A stretch of DNA of 64,000 nt from Entoloma clypeatum (GCA_963565915.1 OY751486.1:310001-374000); one strand, 5' to 3'. Counted from the first letter of the stretch, positions 31,032 to 42,390 are shown. Notes: generated by a model not told the origin, from the letters alone. Numbers and translations are program-made.

Positions 31032-33076
31032 TAGATCTCGACTTCCAGGCGAGATATGATGTCCTCCGGGGTGTCCGTGAAATTCTCATATGGTTTGAAT
31101 TTTAATCCTTCAAAGATGTTTGCGCGTAAGTGCCGGGGTGCATTCAGGTTTAATTTAAAGAAGTCCTCCACCGCTTCCTTGGCATGTTCCAGGTGATCCT
31201 CGGGTTCCCACATGTTGTGGTCCTGAGTCAGACCCTCCCATTGTACCAGATACTCCACCTTCCCTCTCTTTATTCTTGAGTCAATAACTTTAGACACCTC
31301 ATGTTCTTCTTTTCCGTTGATTACAATGGGGTTCGGCGCTCGCGTTGTTTGAGACTTATATATAGGTTCCTTGAATAATCGAATCCGTGATACATTAATT
31401 ACCGGGTGAATTTTCCACGACTTTGGCAATTTAAGTTCCACAGCGTGTGACGAAATGATTTTTGTTATGGTATAGGGTCCAATCCATCGTTCGGCAAGTT
31501 TCTTCAAAGCTCGGTTCAATTTCAGGTCTTTAGTTGATAACCAAACTTTGTCGCCAACTTTGTAAACTGGTGCATCACCCCGTTTTAGATTTGCATACCG
31601 TTCCATCTCTTCTCGTGCTTTTACTAGCGCTGCTTCTGCCTCCTCATGAATCTTCTTCATTCGCTCCGCGAATTCTTTTGCCGGTTCCGACTTTTCTGCC
31701 CTCCGAGGTTCTATGCCCATCCTAGGGTTGAATCCATAATTTACATAGAACGGCGAAAACTGAGTTGTTGTGTGTATCTTATTATTATAGGCGAACTCCA
31801 CGCTTGCCATCCATTCGGGCCAATCTGTTTGCCGATGGGAAATAAATGATCTTAGATACTGTTCCAACTCCTGGTTGATTCGTTCTGTTTGTCCATCTGT
31901 TTGCGGATGGTATGCCGTTGATAATTTAGTTGTAATTCCCAGGATTTTGTTCAATTCTTTCATAAAAGTTGCCGCGAATTGCGGTCCTCGATCTGACGTC
32001 AGCGTTTCCGGTAATCCATGAAGTTTCCAGACTTCGTCCCGATATAGCTTAGCTAATCCCTCGGCTGAGACTTCGTCACATGTTTTGATAAAGTGTGCTT
32101 GTTTTGTAGATCTACAAGCGACCACTAATACGGCGTTATATCCCTGTGCTTCTGGGAGTCCTACAATAAAGTCCGCAGTGATGTGTTTCCATGTTCCAGC
32201 ATGTTCCGTGTTTGCTTTTAATTTACCAGCTAGCGATTGAGGCACGTTTTTTGATCATTGGCATTTGTCGCAGCCCTCGACATAAGCTTTAACCATGTTT
32301 GTGATTCTGGGCCACCAATAATTACGCGTGACTAATTCCAGGGTTTTCCATTGACCCGGATGTCCAGTGACTGGATTGTCGTGATGTAATTTAATAATTT
32401 CCACCCTGAGTTCCTGATCCTTTGGAACATAAACCTTTCCTCTGTGCAACCATAAACCCTGCTCCTCATGCCATTCCTCCACTCGTAATGTTTTCGTGTT
32501 TGTTTTCTTTAGTTCTTCCACCGCTTTGAGCACTTGCTCATCAAATTCTTTTGCATCTCTGATGCATTTCAATAGTTTAGTTTCTTCTCCATCAATAAGT
32601 AGATGTTCCCGATCCATTGCATGCAAGTGGAAATATTCGGGTTTCAATAGTGTTACATCCTCATTGTCATTTTCCACCCCCTTTCTATGGTCGACTCTTC
32701 TTGAAAGAGCATCTGCCTTCCCCATTGAGGTTCCTGCCTTGTGTATTAATTTCAAGTTGAAACATGTTAGATACAACGCCCAACGTGCTTGTCTGCGATT
32801 AAGCTTTCGACCCTGCATGAAGTACTCCAGGTTTTTGTGATTGGTCCAGATCTCGATCTCATGTTTGGCTCCTTCAAGGTGGTGTCTCCATGCTTCCAGC
32901 GCTCTGATAATACCCAGCATTTCTTTATCATGGACATCATAATTCCGTTCAACGTCATTCAATCCCTTAGACAAGAACACACATGGTCTCCAGTGACCGT
33001 CTTCACATTCCATAGATAAGATTGCTCCTGTGGCAAAGTCCGATGCATCCGATTCTACCCTTAATTTCTGATCCGG
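31032..33076 (-). pseudogene. pol: Gypsy-D pol fragment: RNase H, integrase, chromodomain
   Basis: It matches the second half of the Gypsy-B polyprotein: RNase H-side DHKNLEYF-like (here NHKNLEYF), the integrase zinc region ending GCDKCQ, DDE integrase (TADFIVG, SDRGPQF, the E of TERIN) and a chromodomain (YLVQWEGLTQDHNMWEP). One in-frame TGA sits at about 32252, where Gypsy-B reads CGA after CQ. The fragment is cut at 33076 by Element E. It is non-functional and much diverged from Gypsy-B. Confidence 0.9.
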
Positions 33077-34179
33077 TGATACGACCGCTGCGCGGCTGTG
33101 CGTGAAAATTCACTTGTCCCACAGTTTTGTCAATATAAGAATATAATGCTGGCCCCTTCACAAACATATTCTATTGGAACTGATGGTACTACTGGCTACC
33201 TAAGAGTGTCTAAATACCACTGGACCACCTTTGGTCATGATCTTGGAAACAGTCACTTTGAGGGCTTAACCAAAACTTGACACAAAACACTTTATTTCTC
33301 AATGGATAAGACCATTGAGGGGACCAGTCATTAATAAGAATATTCTATGACATATCACCCTATCCAATCACTACTATTGACTATGGACAATCTGAGGGCT
33401 CGGGGGACTCATAATAATGAGCAGGATGCCCAGCATCACAGTGTACGACGCGCGATCACAGATGCCGTGATGCCGATCTGTGTGACTTACCAGAAATAGA
33501 CCGAACCCTGGAAACGGGTTCCCGGTCCGTGACGCTTCAGACCCTTGATCAATGACAACCGGGAACTTGATTGATCGATCGACAACATCAATATTGATGC
33601 GGCGTTCTAGAATGCTCGCGAAACGACGCGTTCTTGTCGCTCCACTCCGCCAGGGCCGGTTGCCCTCTCGACACCTCGGAAATATGTTTAAAGGACCCCT
33701 GTGAATATTTGGACCATGCCCAAATAACAGATACCCTGGAAACCGATTTGTTATGGACATATCTTGTGATAAACCTTATATATATATTTCATCTCTTGTC
33801 ATGTATAAAAACTGTAGTTTCCTGCCATGTACTGTAGATTAGAAAGGCCCCCCAGCCAGATCCAATCCCTCTCTCTCTCTCAGTGATTGATTGAGTGGTT
33901 AGATTTTCTAAGTCTCATCCAAAGGGAGTCTCAGTGAACCCCGAGGAAACTCGATCTCATATTATTATTTTATTTGATCAAAACCCTTGATTGTCGACGC
34001 GCGACCTCGCGACGACTTTCTACAAAAGACAAACGAGTCTAACTACTTACGAAATAAGTGGTTAAGTTCCCGCCACCCTTGAACTAATTGTTGAGAGTGT
34101 TGTTGGGTGTTTGAGGTGTTTGTAGAGCTCTGACCAGAGTCTCTCGCATTTTCGGCGCTCGTCACAAACTCGCTTCTCA
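33077..34179 (+). repeat. Element E 5' LTR
   Basis: 1,103 bp, beginning TGATACGACC and ending GCTTCTCA (TG/CA ends). TATATATATA and TATAAAA occur at about 33776-33806. Small ORFs inside are repeated identically in the other LTR and need not be genes. Confidence 0.93.
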
Positions 34180-34180
34180 T

Positions 34181-34197
34181 CTGGAGCCCACCGCGAG
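34181..34197 (+). promoter_or_regulatory. Element E primer binding site
   Basis: TGGAGCCCACCGCGAGG starts two bases after the LTR. Read as a tRNA 3' end it gives CCA, discriminator U, a 7-nt acceptor strand and a 5-nt T-stem strand, which fits tRNA geometry. U at position 73 is typical of tRNA-Cys among eukaryotic tRNAs, so tRNA-Cys is a candidate primer. Confidence 0.6.
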
Positions 34198-34481
34198 GGG
34201 TGGTTTCAGTAGTTGACCCGTTTGCCTTCCAATTTCCTCCGTGGAGATTGTACCCCCCGTCCCATACCATCGCGCTTTGTTGTTTGAGACGCGAAGTGCC
34301 GTACAGTTGATTATTTGACTGTTCGTCTCGCCTGAAAAGAAAAGACAACATACCCTTGACGAGACTTAGGAATATCTGGTATATTCCAAACCCACGCCGT
34401 CGAACCAATTTCCCGTTCGACCGCAATAAAATCCAAAAGACCCTTTTGAGTCCGTTCTGCGGACTCCGAAACAAAAACCCC

Positions 34482-36413
34482 ATGACCAGACCACGCCGCG
34501 TTGATAAACCCAGCAACCCCGTTGCACCCGAACCGCCGCCTTGGAAACTTGGTGAAAGTTCGTCGTCGAAACTTGCGCCGAAATCCGCAATTTTTGAGCC
34601 CCTACCTGAGACATCCGAACGAGACCCCGACCCAGAGTCAGAAGCTACCGAAATGGCTTCTGAATCACCCACAAAAGGCATGCCCAATAGACGCGACAAC
34701 AAGGCCCCGTTCTATGACAGGAATAGGCCTGTGGAATTACTCCGTTATATTGAGGATGTCATGAAAGAGTTGGTACGGACCGGTGTCTCGAGTGACCAAG
34801 AAATGAAAGATTGGCTAAGATATTATGCCGATCAGCGTACTGCAGATGAATGGACCGTTTTGGAGACTTACCCACCGGAAGGCGGTTCTTTCGAAGCCTT
34901 CATAGAGGAGCTCGTTAGCCACTACCCCGAGGCTACAGATAGTCTTGAAGGGTCGATCGTGCGCCTGGACAAATTGTGCGCCAAGTCGACGCCTTTGACG
35001 AACGAGTACCTGTCGGTAGTCTTAGAATTTATCAGATCATTTAAATTCGAAGGACGAAGACTCTTACGCGGTGGCTGTATCTCGAATCGTGAGATCGCTG
35101 CTAAGTTCCTGAATTGCCTTGACCCCGAATTGAAGAGGACCGTGGTTTGGCAAGTATCTCAACTGTCTTTGAATGGCGCTCGCGCGTCTGACGAGGGAGA
35201 AAAGAAAGCACGTCACCACACTGACCCGATTGAGTTTGAAACCTTGCTCAAGGTCTCAGAACATTTGGCACGGTCGGCTGACAGTTATAATGCTGTTTCG
35301 AGTAGTAATACATCTGGTTTGACCACCAGATCTATCAATAAAGTTCAGCATACGATTTTGCAACGACCTACGGAGCCTGCTACCTCGTCCGACCGGATGG
35401 TGCAGCTCCTCGAGGACTTGAGTGAGTCGATGGCGAGGAACACGGACATCCTCGTGAATATGTCTAAGGAAAACAGTCAGCATCACGACGAAACGGCGAA
35501 GTCGTTAGAAAAGATGACTACGTTGTTGTTGAGTTCGTCGCCCTGCAAAGACAAAGGGAATAAGATCCTCCTGTCGAGCCAACCGTCTTGGCGAAAATGC
35601 TACTACTGTTGGGGCCCTGGACACTTCATCGCGGATTGTCAATTCTTGACGGCGGACATACTAGAAGGAAAAGTTGAAGCTCACGCGAGAATTGACTCAG
35701 AGCATTTCCCAAAGGAACCCGCGAACCTGTCGCCGAAAGACCGATTACGTGAACTATGGAAAAATAAGACGAAGTGTTTTATTGACAATTTACCTGAGGA
35801 CGGAATAATTGACCTTATTCCGAGCAGTATAGTCAATCTTCGGAATCGGAATGAACAAAAACATAAACCGTGCTATGTTGAAGACATGCCTGATGATGGA
35901 TTCGTGGACCTTGCGCCGAAAACCCTGGCCACACTCCAATCCCATCGGAATCTAGACCGAGCACCGTTCTTTGTTGACTCGGACATACCCGAGGACGGAT
36001 TCGTTGAGTTAGTCCCGAATGACCTGGTCACACTTCAATGTCATGAGAAGCGAGACCACACACCGTTGTATGTTGAGGATATACCGGAAGATGGATTTGT
36101 TGATCTCATGCCTAACGGCATGATCACGCTCCAGTCAAATTCGAATGTACGAGATAAAGAAAATGAACTTATCTCGGAATTAAAAGAAAAGGCAAGACGC
36201 GCGGCTGAAGAACGCGATATGTGGAAAGCGGTGACGGATACTGGACAACTTGAAAAGAACTCGTCAGTACCGATTGCTCCCCAAGTACCGCCGAGCATAC
36301 CTCAGTCGACTGCTCAGTCCACTCAAGCTACGGAATTCATGACTATGTTAGCCAAAATGATGAGCCCTTCGACGCAGGAATGTGTCGAGAGGGTTTCCCA
36401 AGGTTCTCAATAG
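34482..36413 (+). CDS. gag: Element E Gag with zinc knuckle and four tandem PEDG repeats
   Basis: 643 residues from the ATG at 34482; the frame is open further upstream but only with a TTG. The N-terminus is Pro/Ser-rich. The middle looks like a capsid region (PVELLRYIEDVMKELV, WTVLETYPPEGG, LNCLDPELKRTVVWQ). One CCHC knuckle, CYYCWGPGHFIADC, is at about 373-386. Then four tandem units of about 32 residues (about 430-550) share [YF][VI][ED]-x-[IML]-P-[ED]-D-G-[FI]-[VI]-[DE]-L-x-P. A charged coiled-coil-like stretch and a Gln/Ser/Thr-rich tail follow. The role of the repeats is unknown; they could bind a host factor or the partner's proteins. Codons show no damage. Confidence 0.85.
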   Translation: MTRPRRVDKPSNPVAPEPPPWKLGESSSSKLAPKSAIFEPLPETSERDPDPESEATEMASESPTKGMPNRRDNKAPFYDRNRPVELLRYIEDVMKELVRTGVSSDQEMKDWLRYYADQRTADEWTVLETYPPEGGSFEAFIEELVSHYPEATDSLEGSIVRLDKLCAKSTPLTNEYLSVVLEFIRSFKFEGRRLLRGGCISNREIAAKFLNCLDPELKRTVVWQVSQLSLNGARASDEGEKKARHHTDPIEFETLLKVSEHLARSADSYNAVSSSNTSGLTTRSINKVQHTILQRPTEPATSSDRMVQLLEDLSESMARNTDILVNMSKENSQHHDETAKSLEKMTTLLLSSSPCKDKGNKILLSSQPSWRKCYYCWGPGHFIADCQFLTADILEGKVEAHARIDSEHFPKEPANLSPKDRLRELWKNKTKCFIDNLPEDGIIDLIPSSIVNLRNRNEQKHKPCYVEDMPDDGFVDLAPKTLATLQSHRNLDRAPFFVDSDIPEDGFVELVPNDLVTLQCHEKRDHTPLYVEDIPEDGFVDLMPNGMITLQSNSNVRDKENELISELKEKARRAAEERDMWKAVTDTGQLEKNSSVPIAPQVPPSIPQSTAQSTQATEFMTMLAKMMSPSTQECVERVSQGSQ

Positions 36414-36416
36414 TTG

Positions 36417-39016
36417 CAACCCGCGCTCAGAAAAGAGCCGACGGAGTTGCATGAGGGTTGATGAATCTTGGAAAATTGAGTATTAATAATAATTGTACCT
36501 GAAAAGAGAATCCAAGATGGATCTAGACGAGGCCGTTGAGGACTCAATGAACTTGATGAACTCGGAAATGACTCACCGTTCGAGACATACGAGCGTGAAA
36601 CGGTACCCTCTGAAAGGTTAGGACAAGATCGCCATGAAAACACGATTTGAATCTAAAAGGAATTGGACGACCCACCTCGTTAATCAGAGAATCGAGGTCT
36701 CATGGCACAGACTGCCCAGAGACGCCTCGCAACTGGATTCAAGGAAAAGGGAGTTCAGAATCAGATCTACGCGAATGCACCGTGTCTTGAGGACTTAGTA
36801 ACAGTGGCGTTCCGCCAAGGATCTCGAACGAGCGGCCTAGACACGTCATCGTCAAAAAGATTGACCTGCAAATGGGCAGACACATATCAGGTCTTGAGGA
36901 CCATGGAAGCATGTTCGTCGAGATTGACAGGACCAGAAAGTCATGATAGGACATCTGACTTGAGAACGTTAGACGCGTCCCACAGGATGACAATGGTACG
37001 CACTTGGATAATGAACCTAGACATGAGCAACAGAGAAGCATAGTGAACATCCACCTTGACATCCTTAACTTGGATCTCAGCTCGTCGCTGGTAGCGTCGT
37101 AGTATGAAGGAAACTGTACATTGTGACTACGGGATGCGACATATCCGTAATTGCTAGTACTACTGGTAACTACGAAATAGAGTGCCGTTTAGGGACCCTC
37201 CGGAGAGTCCTGTCAAGCACATCATGGTTGAGCATCCCGTTTGCAAGAAAGAAAAATCTGACAAGGCTCACCGTTCAACATGACGGCGTGGAGCCGAAAG
37301 CCCATCAACCTCCACGAAAACGTTGATAACGGAAGGGCTTGACCGATGTCTCTGAACGACGAGAGGGACACTCTGGTACCTTGAAATGCCAAAGACGCCC
37401 CGCCGATGATCTGGAACCAAAACATATTGACCGTGGAATGGACAGTAATCGAGACGAACCCTACTCGCCCTGAAATCCCACGTATTATGACGGAAACGAA
37501 ACGCCCGAGACCGTTGGACGGACAGAAACTGAGGTTCGCATGACTGTGCATCCTCGAGCTGTAGAAAGGCGTGATACGGCTATAAAACGATGATGCTCGA
37601 TTTATGGTGGACGTAGCTCGTTGGGAATGGCCGTGAAGCGTCGTCTCCCAGTGTAGTACCACACAAAACGGCTCGGACTTGCAGCCGGAGACGCCCATGG
37701 ACGAGGACTCGAGCCTGAGCCTAAAACGCCAAGCTTCGTCAACGGTTGACTCGGAGAGTCAATTGTATTGTCTGGGGAGGGATATACATGAGTTACATAC
37801 CTGGTGTTGCCCTTTCACCCATAAGATTTCGAGACCTTTGAAATTAATAAGTCGTGCTCGAGATTCTGAACCGTCGAGAGCCCGTTAATCGACAGCGCCT
37901 TCGAATGATGATAATCAATGCCGACCAATGAAAAGAAAAGACTTACCGTTGAATGAACAAGACGCGGCCGGGAACGGCTGGCGCGCGACGAAAATTTCGC
38001 GATTTCGGCGTTCAAGTCGACGATTGCGGCGATCAAACGATCTAGACACGAAACGATATCAGAGAATTTTGAGAGCAATGAAATAAAAGAACTTACCGAA
38101 TGACCCCTGCCCCAACGTTGTGGTCGTGCCCCGGCGTTTCGGCCCCACGGACTGGATGGATCAGAGGCGACGCCTAGTCGAGCCTCGAAATGGGCGACAC
38201 CTGGTCTAACCCAACAACGATCGCGCTGATCGAGCCAGAATACGCCATCGCTTGGAAGAGCGTGCCCTTTCGCGATCTTGAAGTGGACAGATGACACCGT
38301 TTCGGAGTGAGCAAGAACAGCCTACGCCAGGACGGGCCGTTAGGGAGACAAGATGTGTCTTCCGAGTCGAAACGAGGAACCTACGCATAGAACGGTGCCC
38401 ACGGGCGAAATTAGGTGCGCTGAAACGATACAAGACTTACCGATCATCGAGAACGTACCATGTGCCAACGCCCTGGACCCTACTCGATGATTGGTGCCAA
38501 ATTTGAAAAAGACTTGCCGAAACAGACTTGACGGTCCGTTCTTGAGGTCTTACATGATCCTAAAGGCTTAAATAAAAGAATAGAAATGAAATGATAAGAC
38601 ACCACTTACTTGAGGGCGTCGAACGAAACTCGACGGAGCGAGGACGGAAGCAAAGAGACAAAGACTTGTTGAAGACTTGCCGCCTCTCATTGTTGATGTA
38701 GTGACCGAATCAACGGATGACCAATCGATCACATGATGCACGCGACGCGTCTACAGATGTAACGGGTGTCAAGCAGGGGACAGTCACATACGCTCGACTG
38801 AAGGCGTTGAGTTGTTGCAACTCACCCACGGTCCGCATAGACACTGGAATGCAATGCCGGCACTCCGTCGTTTGCTGGTCTGCCCACGCGGACATGTAAA
38901 TGAAGGAAAACTGCGAAATAAAAAGAATAAAATAAAATTTGAGGAACCTGATGACCCGAAAAATAGGACCATACCCTGAAATGATTGGGGACAATCGATT
39001 TTAAGTGTGGGGGAGA
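36417..39016. other. Element E internal region without long ORF
   Basis: 2.6 kb with no ORF above about 160 codons. No YxDD, DSG, DDE or zinc motifs were found on either strand. On the minus strand four strong GTAAGT donors lie at about 37939-38609, some with a pyrimidine-rich AG downstream. They could mark antisense exons (see findings). A polypurine tract ends the region. Confidence 0.5.
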
Positions 39017-40119
39017 TGATACGACCGCTGCGCGGCTGTGCGTGAAAATTCACTTGTCCCACAGTTTTGTCAATATAAGAATATAATGCTGGCCCCTTCA
39101 CAAACATATTCTATTGGAACTGATGGTACTACTGGCTACCTAAGAGTGTCTAAATACCACTGGACCACCTTTGGTCATGATCTTGGAAACAGTCACTTTG
39201 AGGGCTTAACCAAAACTTGACACAAAACACTTTATTTCTCAATGGATAAGACCATTGAGGGGACCAGTCATTAATAAGAATATTCTATGACATATCACCC
39301 TATCCAATCACTACTATTGACTATGGACAATCTGAGGGCTCGGGGGACTCATAATAATGAGCAGGATGCCCAGCATCACAGTGTACGACGCGCGATCACA
39401 GATGCCGTGATGCCGATCTGTGTGACTTACCAGAAATAGACCGAACCCTGGAAACGGGTTCCCGGTCCGTGACGCTTCAGACCCTTGATCAATGACAACC
39501 GGGAACTTGATTGATCGATCGACAACATCAATATTGATGCGGCGTTCTAGAATGCTCGCGAAACGACGCGTTCTTGTCGCTCCACTCCGCCAGGGCCGGT
39601 TGCCCTCTCGACACCTCGGAAATATGTTTAAAGGACCCCTGTGAATATTTGGACCATGCCCAAATAACAGATACCCTGGAAACCGATTTGTTATGGACAT
39701 ATCTTGTGATAAACCTTATATATATATTTCATCTCTTGTCATGTATAAAAACTGTAGTTTCCTGCCATGTACTGTAGATTAGAAAGGCCCCCCAGCCAGA
39801 TCCAATCCCTCTCTCTCTCTCAGTGATTGATTGAGTGGTTAGATTTTCTAAGTCTCATCCAAAGGGAGTCTCAGTGAACCCCGAGGAAACTCGATCTCAT
39901 ATTATTATTTTATTTGATCAAAACCCTTGATTGTCGACGCGCGACCTCGCGACGACTTTCTACAAAAGACAAACGAGTCTAACTACTTACGAAATAAGTG
40001 GTTAAGTTCCCGCCACCCTTGAACTAATTGTTGAGAGTGTTGTTGGGTGTTTGAGGTGTTTGTAGAGCTCTGACCAGAGTCTCTCGCATTTTCGGCGCTC
40101 GTCACAAACTCGCTTCTCA
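39017..40119 (+). repeat. Element E 3' LTR
   Basis: 1,103 bp, identical to the 5' LTR at every position compared line by line. CCGG follows. Confidence 0.93.
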
Positions 40120-40123
40120 CCGG

Positions 40124-40439
40124 ATCAGGGGAAACTAATATGGGTGCTTCCGTAAATAATTCCTTTAGTTCTCTAAATGCTTCTTTCTGCTCCGTACTCC
40201 ATTTCCATACCATGTCCTTCCTTGTTAACTTATGTAATGGTCCGGCCACTTTAGAGAAGTCCTTGATGAATCTTCAATAGAAATTGGCGAGTCCAAGGAA
40301 TGATTGTACTTCCTTGACCTTAGTCGGTGTCGGCCATTGTTTGATGGCATCTACTTTTGAAGGGTCCATCCTGATTCCGTCTTTCCCAATAATTAATCCC
40401 AAGAACTCTATTTCGTCTTTATTGAAGAAACATTTTTCT
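40124..40439 (-). pseudogene. pol: Gypsy-D pol fragment: RT C-terminal part
   Basis: This is the continuation of Gypsy-D beyond Element E. It reads LTRKDMVWKWSTEQKEAF and the SFLGLANFY region on the minus strand. An in-frame TGA follows ANFY where Gypsy-B has CAA AGA. It is cut at 40439 by Gypsy-B. The remaining 22 bp (46619-46640) lie beyond Gypsy-B, after which Gypsy-C begins. Confidence 0.85.
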
Positions 40440-40728
40440 TGTTATGATCGTATTTTCACTTTTCACTTTATCTTATCTTATCTCGATCTTATCTTATCTA
40501 CATCATATCGTACATGAGGACATCTTATCATTATCGCGCAGCATGATGCTGCCACAACGCAGCCTCATGGAATTTACATATATAAGTAGAGTACTTTCAC
40601 TTGTATTCGATAGCTTGTTCTCTTGAGATTCCCGCTGGGTCTCTTGGCAATACAGTTCTCTTACCATCTTTCCACTTCGTTCCTAAGTTTGGGCTCGCGA
40701 CGTCGTTTGACTTAGCGTCGCCTCAACA
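40440..40728 (+). repeat. Gypsy-B 5' LTR
   Basis: 289 bp, starting TGTTATGATC and ending CGCCTCAACA. TATATAAG at 40579-40586 sets the RNA start near 40612. Confidence 0.95.
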
Positions 40729-40740
40729 GAAGAACAAGCT
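40612..40740 (+). promoter_or_regulatory. Gypsy-B self-priming pair
   Basis: AGCTTGTTCT (40612-40621) lies 33 nt after the TATA start. Its exact complement AGAACAAGCT is at 40731-40740, two bases after the LTR. The layout is the same as in Gypsy-A and Gypsy-C. Confidence 0.75.
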
Positions 40741-41304
40741 CTTTCTACTCGCCCGCCCAAACACACACTCCCCACTCCATCATCACTATCCCCGCCGTTT
40801 CGCACTTTTGCGTTAAAAGTCGCACTTCGTTATTACACGCGGACCCTAGCGTTAAGGGGGATCTCCCGGACTTCAGGGATAAGAAGAGAAACGCTTGGTG
40901 CACCCACCATATCTAGCGTTGCCGTTTGAGACACATAGGGAAACGTTGAGCCCGTCCCGTGTCGAGGTGACCAAAGGCCGACGCAACTAACCTTCGGGAA
41001 AGCTGCTGGCGCGTGTGACGGTTGGAGAGAGCAGACCGTACACGTCTAGATCGCAAAAGGTGTTCCAACCCCCGACCCCATTTCAGGATATCGACCAGTC
41101 CAGCGCGCGTAGGGGATCTGACCGCGTGGACTTCATCTTTCCTAGATCTTCCTTTGCCAGGGTAAATCGGCTACCTGGGTAAACAGATCGCTCTTTGGGT
41201 TTTTTCTTTTAGATTTTTTCTCGCCTAAGCGTTAGAACAGGGTCGCGTGCCCGACGCAAGGTACTACTGTTCAAAAAACAACCACTCCCCCTCATCGCAC
41301 CATC
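40741..41304 (+). other. Gypsy-B leader
   Basis: About 560 bp of untranslated leader with no ORF. A pyrimidine run CTTTTAG occurs at about 41207-41213 and might be a splice acceptor; no convincing partner is seen. Confidence 0.5.
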
Positions 41305-42390
41305 ATGGCCGAAGGCACCAATGCCCAATTCGACGAAGAGTTTGAACAACACCACGCACCATCACCCCTACCTCCGTTACCGTTGTTCAATCACCCCCCC
41401 CCACAAAATAACAACCGCGGAAGGAAATTAGAAGTCGCCGCGGATCCCGGCAAATACAATGGATCCAAAGCAACGTTCACAGTATGGTGGACTAAGATGC
41501 TTGCATGGCTCAGGGTAAACCGAGAGCTATTTAATGGAGAAGAAGAAGTGTGCATTGCAGTGTGGTCGCGTTTGGACGGACCCACGGCAGGAGTCTACGG
41601 GGAAACCCGTTTGAACCAATGTATGGAATCAGAAGACTGGCCAACGTACCGAGAGCTAGTTAGCGAAATCACAACGAGGTTTCGTCCCACCACTGAGATC
41701 GAATGGGCCCGATCCAAAATCGAGAGCTTTAAGCAAGGTTCAATGAAGACCGATGATTGGATTACGCAATTCGGGACCCTGGTGATCAAGGGCAAGATTG
41801 AGGAAAGGCATGGTGTAACCCTTTTGGAAAGGAACGCCAAGGAATCTATCATGCAACAACTCTTCCAGCAAGGAAGGAGAAAGTCCACGGTGCAGGGCAC
41901 CTGTGAAGAAATTTTGGCAATCGGCAGAGCGGAAGAGACTTTCGCAGCAAGACCAGGCATGAGGACTGGCAATAACTTTGGACAACAACGTAACACATGG
42001 GGCAATCGACCCGCATATGGACAACAGCAGCAGCAACAACAACAGAACGGGGGGTACCGTCCTCAACAACAAAACGGTCAACAACAACAACAGCAGCAAC
42101 CACGACGGGATCCAAATGCAATGGACGTCGATAGGAACCAGAGACGCGCTCCTGGGAATTGTTACAACTGCGGCGGACAGGGGCATTTTGCCCGAGACTG
42201 CAGACGGCCCCAGCGAAGGGTACAAGCGGCAATGATCGAACAGATCGACGAACATGAGGAGGAGGAAATTTTGAGACAGATCAACGCAAGGCGTCAAGCG
42301 CGCCAAGCTAATAATGGACAGCAGGGCCAACCGGCTCAGAACAACGGACAGGCTGCAGCGCAGCAGGATTTTGTAAACGTCAACCAGTAA
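41305..42390 (+). CDS. gag: Gypsy-B Gag
   Basis: 361 residues starting at an ATG in good context (ATCATGGCC). It forms the particle and packages the RNA. The capsid part (about 40-200) contains FTVWWTKMLAWLRVN and WARSKIESFKQGS, typical of the retrotransposon Gag fold. A glutamine/asparagine-rich linker (about 225-270) with long CAG/CAA runs precedes one CCHC knuckle, CYNCGGQGHFARDC. The tail is again Gln-rich and ends at TAA 42388-42390. The knuckle motif DPNAMDVD just before it also occurs in the Gypsy-C Gag. Confidence 0.93.
   Translation: MAEGTNAQFDEEFEQHHAPSPLPPLPLFNHPPPQNNNRGRKLEVAADPGKYNGSKATFTVWWTKMLAWLRVNRELFNGEEEVCIAVWSRLDGPTAGVYGETRLNQCMESEDWPTYRELVSEITTRFRPTTEIEWARSKIESFKQGSMKTDDWITQFGTLVIKGKIEERHGVTLLERNAKESIMQQLFQQGRRKSTVQGTCEEILAIGRAEETFAARPGMRTGNNFGQQRNTWGNRPAYGQQQQQQQQNGGYRPQQQNGQQQQQQQPRRDPNAMDVDRNQRRAPGNCYNCGGQGHFARDCRRPQRRVQAAMIEQIDEHEEEEILRQINARRQARQANNGQQGQPAQNNGQAAAQQDFVNVNQ
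42366..42372 (+). promoter_or_regulatory. Putative -1 frameshift heptamer, Gypsy-B
   Basis: GGATTTT is read G GAT TTT in the gag frame 18 nt before the gag stop. Slipping back one base leads directly into the open pol frame (TGT AAA CGT...). Confidence 0.6.

Larger units (their letters stand above)
33077..40119 (+). mobile_element. Element E: 7-kb non-autonomous LTR retrotransposon with Gag only
   Basis: Two 1,103-bp LTRs (33077-34179 and 39017-40119) look identical base for base. The 4-bp target duplication CCGG (33073-33076 and 40120-40123) falls within the pol of Gypsy-D. A tRNA-type primer site follows the 5' LTR and a purine tract GTGGGGGAGA precedes the 3' LTR. The only long ORF is a Gag with a zinc knuckle. 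No protease, RT, RNase H or integrase motif was found in 36417-39016 on either strand. It must borrow enzymes from a partner element. The identical LTRs mean very recent movement. Confidence 0.88.

Noticed and set aside
33374..33760. 128-codon ORF inside the Element E LTR (also at 39314-39700)
   Set aside because: It is in both LTRs only because these are identical; no domain, antisense to the element.
34043..34702. 219-codon minus-strand ORF overlapping the start of Element E Gag
   Set aside because: It overlaps the 5' LTR end, the primer site and the Gag N-terminus, and has no recognisable domain. Kept only as background to the antisense splicing idea.
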